In this document: positions 54,801 to 64,000 of the stretch, piece after piece | Layout: the number at the start of each line of letters is the position of its first letter | Numbering within the stretch: the stretch's first letter is position 1 | Source: Hormiphora californensis | Taxonomy: Eukaryota; Ctenophora; Tentaculata; Cydippida; Pleurobrachiidae | Assembly: GCA_020137815.1 (NCBI GenBank) | Contig: CM035351.1 | Span: 7,499,315-7,563,314, forward strand | Direction: 5' to 3' | Length of the DNA stretch: 64,000 bases | Made by a program: the position numbers and the translations under genes | The notes under the pieces: model-generated | Databases searched by the model: none | What the model was told of the DNA's origin: nothing | What the model saw: only the letters and a program-made list of their open reading frames with translations

Positions 54801-57800
54801 GACGATGGTGTTTGGGAGTTGGATCTACGGAAGAAAGTAGCTGCCCTCATCTCTTCTATAGTATCATCCTCACTTGTCGAACCAGTCGATGCTAGGGGAG
54901 TATAATGGTTAGCTGTGTATTTAACTTTCGATCTGGAGCATTTAATTGCGACTAGGAAAACATTCCACAGCAACAAACCTTCATGTGGACTTACTTGTTT
55001 TGTACAACAGTATAACTTGGCAAGGACTTACATGGTGATGGGCCAGGGTTAATTTCCCTCCGTCTATCAAACTGCCTTCTGAGAGAGTTCCACAGTGCAC
55101 TCTTCCCATCTCTCACAATCAGTCCGTGACTCCATACCCTCTCCACCAGATCACAGATGGATCCCACCAGACCATTCTCCTCAACATCCCTAACTACGTA
55201 ACCTAGTCCCTGACCCTCGGCACCCATCTTTAGAACGAGCAGACGGTTTATCTTGTTTTTACACTCCTGGGGGATTAGATTGTGAGTGTTGCTCATCAAA
55301 TAATCAGCAACCATGTGGAGTGTGCTGCAGTACATTCTGGTAACACCACGAGTCTCAATTCCCCTCTTTTCACCTTCAGAAGTTGGTTGGTGAAGTCAGC
55401 ATGAGTTTTAATTATTTTCTCTAAACTCTCCTCCCTTTCTATTGCACTAGCAGGGGAGGGGGTGGTCGGCTGGGTTGGGCTCTGTTCTTGCTTTGCTAGA
55501 GCCTCCTTTATAGATCGCTGTCTTAAGAGTTTCTTTTGGATTGACCTGGAGATAGAGAGGGGTTATTAGACCGTGTTTGCCTGCCCTAAATAGACACGAT
55601 CTCAATATGTCATTAGCAGGAAGCGACCGAATATTCGGTTCGGTTCGGTTCGGTTCGGAAATTCGGTGTTTTTTCGGTGGTTCGGTTCGGTTCGGTTCGG
55701 TGGAAAATTTTGGCCGAATCACCGAATTTTTTGTTCAAAAAATGGCCAAAAATCGGGCTTTTCGGCCATCGTTTGTCAATTATTTCACGAAAATTTTATG
55801 GATTTCAATGTTAATTTTGCCGTATGAACCCTGTTTCGAATCGACGATGCTATGTGGAAGTGATTTCGCTGATTAGCGGGCTCGATATGGATTGATTTTA
55901 TACGTGACTTCCCATGGAATCATGTCCTCATAAGGGAGTCATCAATTTCATATGCAAAGTTTTCTCTAAAAAGTCACGGAAAGCACCGATCAAGGTGTTG
56001 AGAATCATTCTTTGAAATTTTGTAAAAAAGTTTGGAAAATATTTCAAAGTCAATTTTGTGAAAAATTTTCAAAGTCAAATTTTTCGAAAATTTTCTAAGT
56101 CAATTTTTGCGTACGAATCGTGTTTCGAATTGGCAATGCTAAGCGGGAGTGATGTTGATAATTAGCGGGTTCGAGATGGACTGTGCTGATACATGATCCC
56201 CAATCAAGTGTAATTAGGAAATTTAGGGGGACATGATTCATTGTCTAATTAGCGGCATCACATATCAGCAAAATCCATCTCTAACCCGCAAATTAGAAAC
56301 AAAACTCCCGCTTAGCAGTGCCGATTCGAAACACGATTCATATACCATAATTTTGACTTGAAAAATTTTTCAAAAATTTTTTAACAAAATTTTTCGGAAT
56401 GATTCTCAATACCTTGATCGATGCTCTCCATGAATTTTTAGAAAAACATAAAATTTTCATAAATTTTCTAAATCAATTTTTGCGTACGAATCGTGATTCG
56501 AATCGACAATGCTAAGCGGGAGTGATATTGCTAATTAGCCAGTTCAAGATGAATTGTGCTGGTACGTGAACCCTCATCGAATCTAATTAGGAAATTTAGG
56601 GGTAACACGATTCATCGTCTAATTAGCGACAGTATTTCCAGATATCATCACTGATTCGAATCACGATTCGTACGCATAAATTGACTTAGAAATTTTTTTC
56701 ACAAAATTAAATGTTTTTTCTAAAAATTCATGGAGAGCATCGATCAAGGTATTGAGAATCATTCCAAGAAATTTTGTGAAAAAAGTTTTGAAAAATTTTT
56801 TCCCTGCCCGGGTGGATGCCGAAGGCATCCACCCGGATGCCTTTTTACCTTGTAAAAAGGCATAGCAGGGTTAGAATTCGAAAACGACATTTTGGTATAC
56901 TAACTAATCGGTAGAGGGACCATTTTGGTCACACTTTCGTTGCGAGGGGCAACCGTGCGGCGCGCGCGATTTGAAGTTTGCGGAGTAACATGCGCGCCCA
57001 CAAACTATTGAAAATTTATGAGGCGTGCGCGGCTATAAACTGTAACGCGCGGCAAAATTTGTTTTATATCGGCCGCGCGTCTTGAATGAAGAAACTGGAG
57101 AAATTGAAAAATTTGTTCTGCGTTTTTTTTGTTGTTTTTTTAAAAATCACTTATTTTAAATAAAACTTGAAAAGCGCTGCCTTATCCCGCGCTATCGGGG
57201 GCCAGCAACGTTTGCCAAACATATCAGTCAAGTGATCAGGAATGATGAGCTGACTGGGGCAGGGAAACTCAGCATTATATGAAGTATGAACGTTTGTAGA
57301 CTGGCGTGTTATCAAGTTGGCTGTTCCCAGCGCGAGCTGGGGACAGCCAACTGGAGTTTAATCGCCCGGCAGGGCGATTAAACTGGTTTAAATCCCGACG
57401 CCGATCCCGAGGCGCCAGCCGAGGGTGAGGGGGAGGTGATTTAAACCTATAACGCGATAGGCTAACAAACGTTCATATTTTATGAAACCCGATAGTAATT
57501 ACACACAAATAAGAGACACAACACAAGGTGAAACACACTAGGACTGCTGGCAATTAGTCAACAGACACCGTGAAAATGTGTGTAGACTTAGTGTCTACTG
57601 TTCCTAACATGTTTGAGAAAGAGAGAGAAAGATTAGGGGCAATACACACTGTCAGAGGTAGTGAACAGTAAAAGAGAGAATGAGAGAGAGAAATGAATGG
57701 AATGTGATTCTTTTCACTCCTTATGAGAGAGATAACATTGAAACGTGTTGCAGACATGTTTCCCCTTTCTTTTGTTGACAGAACTGTGTGTTTACACACA

Positions 57801-60800
57801 TTTTCAATACTTAGAATTTTACACGCATGTTATTCAAATGAAGAGAAACGCGTGAAAGAGGGAACTGGTCTGTCAAACTGCGAGGAGGGTGTTAAATCTC
57901 CCAGCTGGCGGTTATCATGTGCGTGCAAATTCTTCAAACGACTGATAAATCAACTATCGGGTTTCATAGTTAAATAATGCAAATAATTCTTGTTCAAGTC
58001 AAAATTATGGTATACGAATCGTGTTTCGAATCGGCACTGCTAAGCAGGAGTTTTGTTACTAATTTGCGGGTTAGAGAAGGATTTTGCTGATACGTGATGC
58101 CGCTAATTAGACAATGAATCATGTCCCCCTAAATTTCCTAATTACACTTGATTGGGGATCATGTATCAGCACAATCCATCTCGAACCCGCTAATTATCAA
58201 CATCACTCCCGCTTAGCATTGCCGATTCGAAACACGATTCGTACGCAAAAATTGACTTAGAAAATTTTCAAAAAATTTGACTTTGAAAATTTTTCACAAA
58301 ATTGACTTTGAAATACAGGGTGTCCCACTGTCTTTGCGTGACCTGTGATTTTGGGTGATGTGTGGGTTCCATTCAAATGCCCATAACTCATCGAAAAATA
58401 GGCTAAAACGGCTCAACCAAAAACAGTGTTGTAGAGAATTGTCAGGCGCACATTTGGGTACAAGATTGATGTTCCAAGTCTTACCAATCGTCAGATATAT
58501 CGTCGTAAAGTCACAAGTACGTGATTATGAAATCCGACCGGGGTTCACGTTTTGAAGAATTCACAAATGCAAAGTTGCTCGGATCACATTACATCCCTCA
58601 TAAGAGTTGTGGGAAATTGTCTGTCGGTCATTTTGGTAACCGGGTTTTTGTCCTAGCTCAATGTTTAGAGTGTCTTATGACTGTCTAAAGACGAAATTCA
58701 ACCAGCATTTTTGAGGGGATCACGTGTCATCAACAAATGGGTAAAATGATTTGAAATTTACAAGAGCTTCATTGGAATCGTCTAAGGTTCATTTTGATAC
58801 CATAGTTTTTTCCATAGCTCTACGTTTTAGTTGCGTTATGACTGTAGGAACATGAATATTTTTCTATGCTGAGTCTAAGATGGTATCGGCTCACAACCCC
58901 TAATTAGGTAGCTCGGTGTCGTGTGTAATCCTATGATAATTAGCACACATCGTCTCAATTTCATCTAGACACGTGACAGGGTTGTTATGACGATTTGTCA
59001 AGGCCCCTGTTAATATGTAGGACACTCAAGTGGTCTATCCCAACCCTATCATGCACTGAGATGTTATTCAAGCAGCTATGAGCTTCATAACAGGGCAAAA
59101 TGCAATGCGATACCTGAGACCACTTTTGGGAACATTCCAGTTCTGACAGTCATAAGACACTCTAAACATTGGGCTAGGATAAAAACCCGGGTACCAAAAT
59201 GACCGCCAGACAATTTCCTAATTTTGACTTTACGACGATATATCTGACGATTGGTAAGACTTGGAAAGTCAATCTTGCAACCAAAATGTTCGCCAGACAA
59301 TTATCTAGAACACTGTTTTTTGTTAGAACCATTTTGACCAATTTTTCGATGAGTTTTGGTTAGTTTAATGGAGCCCGGTCATGACTCAAAATCGCAGGTC
59401 ACGCAAAGACAGTGGGACACCCTGTATTTTCCAAACTTTTTTATCAAATTTCAGAGAATGATTCTCAACACCTTGATCGGTGCTTTCCGTGACTTTTTAG
59501 AGAAAACTTTGCATATGAAAAATTTGCTATGGTTCGGTTCGGTTCGGTAACCGAAATTCGGTTCGGTTCGGTTCGGTTCGGTTCGGTAAAACTTTTTTTC
59601 CGATTCGGTTCGGTTCGGTTCGGTGGTAAAAATCCCGGTTCGGTCGTTTCCTGGTCATTAGCCTCTAAATAAGTATATCTGCTGCAGTGCCGCAAGGATT
59701 ACAACAATATATCGGTTTCCATGGTTACTAGCTACTCACGATTTCTGTAAGATAGGATCAGCCAATAGTTGTTTCCTCAACACAGGGAACCCTCGCCCAC
59801 CATGCTGTAAACACCCCCTCTGGTCTGGTGGCCTGCATATCACCTCCGACTGGGACACCCTGGGTACCACAGCAGCAGCTGCAGCCGCAGTTTGAGCTGC
59901 CCCCTCTACCGATGTTTCCATAGCAACAGGAGATTTGATCTCACTGAAACTTGACTTTCTAGTCTCCTCAATCCTGCTATCAAACACGCTAACCGCCTCA
60001 CAGGGTTGTCCAAAGTTAATGAGAATCTTGTTGTCCACAAACACGCTGAACATGTGCGACTCAAGGAACCGAGAGAAGAAGGTGAGGTTGCACTCCGCTT
60101 GGTCGCACAAGAACACATCCTTCTCGAAGTTGTCCTGGTTATCCCTGTTACTTTCCCACACTGTTCTGTCCCGGGGAAATATCACAAACTTAGCATAGTT
60201 TAGGAGCATGGATGCGAAGTGGTTTAGCATTAGTGAACGGATGGTTTGTGTTTTATCGCTCACAGCAGCAGCTGCAGGTGGGGTGTTGTTGAGGGGTAGG
60301 TTGACCTTTAGTTTTGGGATACCCCGGTTAGCTCTCCTCTGAGCCAGGGAAACAGGGCCGCTGGGTGCTGGTTTAGTTGCTGCACCTATAGGGTCTAGTT
60401 GGAGTCCCCCAATCAATGGGGCTGGGGAGGGGGTTGCTGCTGTTACATTAACCAACGGAGGAACACTACTCAGACATTGTCTAATGCTGGCAATTAGTTG
60501 TCCCCTCCCGGGTAACTCTGGTAGATCCTCGGGTAAGACCAGTTTACAGCTATCAATATCCAAGATACAGATATCACTCCTATCCTCCATGGCGACAGGG
60601 TTGGTGAGACCCATAAGGAAGGTAACAGGGGCCTCTGTAAGGTGCATGTAGGATTCTGTTGTCGGCACTATTGGCACGTACACGTGGTCCCATTCAAAAG
60701 GGAATAGTAGCGCCTTTAGGGATTCTGAGGTGTGAATCAGCTTCTGTTTATCTGAAACGAGATGGTCGGGTTACTATGACAATGAGTTTGGGCCACCGGA

Positions 60801-63661
60801 TCAGGTTTAATATAGGGGTTTAAAAGAATTTGGTAGAGATAGCTCCTTTAGAGACACCGGAAACGGGAAAGATAAAGGGGCTCTCGTATAGGGTTTCATA
60901 TATCGCTTTGAGGGGTAGGGCCCTTAATCAAATAAACTTTGCGTGCCGGGAGAGTGTGTTTGTGTGTGTGTGTGTGTAAGGATACCGAGAGAGGTGGTCT
61001 TCTATGTCACGACAGAAGAAGCCCCACACGGCTCGATTTCTCTCTCTGTTTTCCCTTCGCGCGACATTTTACTAACTACCAGGATGATCACTTTGCACGC
61101 GGGGAGATGTTCGCGCGTTACGTCCAACACCTCCCCGCCACAGAGTGGGTCCAGTTCCTGTCACACACGCCTCTATACACACACAGGGAGGGCAGCACAA
61201 ACTGTGTGTGCGACTAGCGGGAAGAAGAGGAGTTAAAAATTAGGACGAACACTCACATTCTCTGCTGCTGCAGTAGTGACGGGGGCAGCCGGTAGTGAAA
61301 CTGATAATTTGAGAGGGAGAAGAGTGATACGCCCTCATATCAAGCAAGAAATATAATATTTCATGTGCATGGATATCTTGGTGACCTTATAAAGTAACAT
61401 ATTGCGGTTACTATCCAACCATTAACGACATTATTCAACCCTTATCTTATGAGTGATAGTGAGATTCAGAGATGACGAGTGATAGATAGTAAAGGATTTT
61501 GAAGTTTAAAAGGTTTCAGGAGAGTGATGAAAGGAATAAAACAGTTAAATATACCTAGTTGGTTGGTAGCAAAGATCCAAATAAAGAAGTGAAAATGTTA
61601 AAAAATTTTTTTTTTTTTCCCCCCCCCCCCCCCAAATTTTTTAAAATTTGCTTTTCTTTTCCCCGCCCCCAAATCCCTGGGGTTGCCGGGTATTCAGTCC
61701 TCTCGCCAAAAAACCCCGGGGGGGAAAAAAAGGGGGAAAAGGGCAAAAAGGGGGCGGGGGAAAGGGAAGGAGAGAAGGAGAGGAAGAGGGGGAAGATGGA
61801 GGGAGGGTTCCGAGAAACTGGAGGAGGAAAACGATATCACATGCCCCCCTCGCTATCTCTTCCTTTCTCTTTTTATTCCCTTCTCTCTCTCTATCTCTAT
61901 TCTCTCTATCACCATAACACCCCACTTGGCGCCCAAGTCTGTGCTGTTACCAGTGTGTAGCAAGTTTTAATATTAAACAAAATAAAACGCCGGGGGAGGC
62001 TAATACCAGATTCAACCTACTAACACCTAGTTTTGTTGCAGCTGGGGTATCCTATACCTCCCTCGAATACCACCCTCAACGTTGCATTTCTAGCTGTACC
62101 CTGCCCACCTAGCATGCTCACATACAGCAAGTTATCAAGGGATGGCACATTGTGGCAGACTCACCCTTGCTGAACAGCATTATCTGGTGTTCCAGTAGGG
62201 TACATGTGAGGACATCCACTAATACATCCACATCCACAAACTTGAACAGCTCCTCCAGAGAAAAAGTAGTCAAACAGGGGCATCGGTGAGAATGGCATAC
62301 AGATCTGGGAGGGTGTGATATAGAGGTGGTTACTGATGTTATAGTGGTTTACTGTTTTAGAGGGTGAGGAAATGGTTCTTTCCACAACCACCTGAACTAA
62401 CCATTTGTAATCGTGTGTTTTTAAAAGAAGCGTACAAATGCAAAAGACACAAAACCAATATCAAGTTATATGACGTCATAACTTACATCTAGGAGGGAGT
62501 AGGGTGCGGATACTTTGAGGGTCTGTCCAGGAGAGGGGTAGGGTAACTCATAGAAAGTTTGGGCAGGAGTTCCCTCAATAGGTAATCCCCAAAACGGAAG
62601 CCAAGGCTAATACTCCAAACAACTAAAAAGAATTGGAAGGGGGACTGTTTACAATTTCGTTCTGGGTAATTTCTTTTGAGATCTTTCATCCATCGTGTGT
62701 GACTAAAAATTTTGTCATGGTTGGGAGGTTTGGGCAGTTGTAAAAAGGAAAAGAAGGGGATATAGACCAAAAGTTATTTTTTAGAACCAGAACGCATAGG
62801 AAGGAGAGATGGGACCGGACACGAGAAAAGGAATAGAGAGAGGGAGTGGCGAGGAAGAGGGAGTACTGAGCGGGGGAAAAGAAAGAGAAATTTTTCCTCT
62901 CCTCCGTCTACTCCCCTCTTTCTCTCTCTCTCTTCAACTCTTCCTCCATCTATCTCCCTCTCTCCCCTCTTCTCTCTCACCTCCCTCTCTTCTATCCTCC
63001 TCTCTCTCTCTCTCTCTCTCACTCTCCCCCCTCTCTCCTCTATCTCTATCGCTCTTTACCACTGTCTGGCGAGGTGTGCTGCTCAGAACACTTTTATGCC
63101 TAAAATGAAAACTCCCCTAGGAATAGAAGGTCGAAAGAGAGGATTACAAAGAAATGTTCCGTCCCTGACCCCTGTTTGTTTGTTCCGTCACTGTTTAACA
63201 TTGGCCAGCTGGATTCCGTGAGAAATATAAATCCAAAATATATATCCAAAACATCGAGAACAAGTTTATGACCAAACTTCATATTGCTTTTCTCTCACTG
63301 TCTCTCTTACTCTCTCACTCTCCCCCTAGCTCTCTCTTCTCACATTTAGAATTATCCTCATCATTTCCGCATAAAATAATAGAACACTCGACCTCTAAGA
63401 ATGTGATACTAGCTCTTCCAGCTCTAAGAGTTTGTATCACATCATTGCGTCCTAAATACAGCTGTATTATTTCGTTGTGTATCACATCATTCTAATATTT
63501 TAGGTGCAACCTCACACTCACCTGCTTTAGGTACTCTCGTGGAAATGTGATGTAGGGGTACTCCAAAATAAGGGATATACACTCAGAAACATACACTTCC
63601 TCCTCCTCTCTCTGAGTAGGCTGCCCTCCCCCTCCTCCCTCGTCCTCACTTACTGTTTGAC
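51816..63661 (-). CDS. DENND5A/B-like: DENND5-like RabGEF (DENN-RUN-PLAT-RUN), 5' end outside window
   Basis: DENND5 proteins activate Rab39 and bind Rab6 at the Golgi. Exons, 5' to 3': 63522-63661, 62487-62573, 62165-62304, 59740-60751, 55374-55545, 55032-55336, 54723-54891, 54397-54620, 54049-54183, 53743-53888, 53356-53441, 53141-53182, 52522-52635, 52253-52386, 51816-52148. DENN: PLFDY, VDVLTCTLLEHQIMLFSK, HVYVPIVPTTESYMHLTEAP, FMGL, FSRFLESHMFSVFVDNKI. RUN1: GSICDLVERVWSHGLIVRDG, KSALW, ARAWIRLSIEK. PLAT: LRSLRVGHDNSGYSPGWLLD. RUN2: NLLCGPQGLVPALR and KLQTLLCVGVKERMLRRWI. About 1080 residues lie here; the N-terminus lies to the right of base 64000. Exon 62165-62304 needs one base removed from an A5/T5 run (62261-62265). 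The 59740-60751 exon has an Ala-rich insert. Confidence 0.9.
56802..57480. repeat. Two serial-hairpin islands inside the hAT-like element
   Basis: 56802-56870: ccctgc encloses ggtggatgcc-gaa-ggcatccacc and gcctttttacc-ttgt-aaaaaggc, closed by gcaggg. 57276-57480: gttggctgtccc-type stem (57315-57350), gtttaatcgccc-ggca-gggcgattaaac (57355-57383) and ggtttaaatc...gatttaaacc, enclosed by gaacgtttgt (57288) against acaaacgttc (57466). Non-coding. Confidence 0.75.
58314..59426. mobile_element. Nested mariner-like foldback MITE with very long inverted repeats
   Basis: Begins TACAGGGTGTCCCACTGTCTTTGCGTGACC and ends with the inverse, flush with TA, the usual form of Tc1/mariner-type ends. The inverted arms extend roughly 300-370 bp on each side, with mismatches (e.g. 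gtcttaccaatcgtcagatatat against atatatctgacgattggtaagac). No transposase. Inserted within the hAT-like element. Confidence 0.8.
61595..61790. other. Homopolymer-distorted stretch, probably low-quality sequence
   Basis: Runs such as T13, C14, A7, G7 and clusters like ggggcgggggaaaggg follow one another, unlike anything else in the window. It lies in a DENND5 intron. No feature is called within it. Confidence 0.6.
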
Positions 63662-64000
63662 CTGCAGAGAACTGATTAATATTTTCAATTCAACTTCCTC
63701 AGAAAGAGTTGGACGATTAAAGGGGATAGTTTGACAATTTGTGGTAGTTAAACGTTAGACCGATACTTTTACAAGAGAAAATATGGATTCCTAATAAGGC
63801 TGCTTTTTGCAGAAACATGGCCAGCTTTTCTCTCTAGCTCTCTCTCTGGCCCATCGAGGTTGTATCGTTAAACTATTTTCTTTCTTTCCTCCCTGTTGCA
63901 AGCACCAGGAAAGGTATTGTCAGATGGGACCCGAGGACTTGGTTACTGGTAACTTCTCTCGGCCAGCCTCAGATCGCTCTCTGTGCGATCAGAAAGTATC
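63662..64000. other. Right edge, DENND5 intron
   Basis: No exon recognised. The acceptor ctctgcag of the 63522-63661 exon opens the stretch. Earlier DENND5 exons must lie beyond the window. Confidence 0.4.

Larger units (their letters stand above)
55617..59653. mobile_element. 4.0-kb hAT-like non-autonomous element in a DENND5 intron
   Basis: The 8-bp target duplication gtcattag (55609-55616 and 59654-59661) bounds imperfect terminal inverted repeats beginning CAGGAAGCGACCGAA and CAGGAAACGACCGAA, the hAT pattern. Just inside each end are arrays of the pentamer TTCGG (55632-55710 and 59530-59640). The interior is almost all inverted repeats: 56040-56370 mirrors 57990-58313, and each of these is itself partly palindromic (aatcgtgtttcgaat..., gctaagcgggag...). 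No transposase frame was found. It also carries a dispersed core repeat (57170-57219), two serial-hairpin islands and a nested MITE. Confidence 0.8.

Noticed and set aside
60939-61236. Two overlapping ORFs of about 95 residues near 61 kb
   Set aside because: They begin in a GT microsatellite, are not joined to other exons, and lie in a DENND5 intron.

Overview
This is a window of nuclear DNA from an invertebrate animal. The genes are cut into many exons by short GT-AG introns, the protein families are metazoan, and the spaces between are full of retrotransposons, foldback elements and pure CT/GA microsatellites. I cannot name the species. An early-branching animal (cnidarian or sponge grade) is a guess.

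Layout. 1-5662 (-): a kinesin-7/CENP-E-like motor gene running off the left edge. Its tail carries tandem Cys-x2-Cys-Pro coiled-coil repeats. 6674-9679 (+): an uninterrupted 1001-residue LINE endonuclease/reverse transcriptase. 12.1-17.5 kb (-): a very short NuMA-like gene, with a papain-type protease gene (15162-16438, +) inside one intron. 18244-19513: a near-perfect 1.27-kb palindrome. 21441-22262: an uninterrupted 8-bp satellite. 22.4-23.3 kb (-): exons of an unknown gene. 24819-25635 (+): NME6. 25991-34175 (+): a FAM13-type RhoGAP. 38152-38600 (-): a small unknown gene. 39207-42648 (+): TMEM17, with an opposite-strand RING-CH (MARCH-like) gene in intron 2. 43430-45584 (+): a cytosolic sulfotransferase cut by an ORF1-only retrotransposon. 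46.0-50.6 kb (+): an NRF-6-type acyltransferase with duplicated exons. 51816-63661 and beyond (-): a DENND5-like RabGEF, with a 4-kb hAT-like element in one intron.

The genes do not form one pathway. CENP-E and NuMA both act at the mitotic spindle and lie next to each other on the same strand, and TMEM17 is a ciliary transition-zone protein, but I see no evidence of co-regulation.

Several themes recur. First, splice junctions have been tandemly copied: an acceptor 3 times in the kinesin gene, an acceptor about 18 times in TMEM17, a donor-side minisatellite in the acyltransferase, and a whole exon 3 times in the same gene. Second, several start codons lie 1-6 bases after a pyrimidine-rich AG, which could mean spliced-leader trans-splicing or frequent 5'UTR introns. 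Third, five otherwise intact genes each need a one-base frame correction, mostly in or beside homopolymers, which points to assembly error. Fourth, compact islands of serial hairpins occur in introns and intergenic DNA.

Exon boundaries were read by eye from GT/AG sites, phase and family similarity; no alignment was run.
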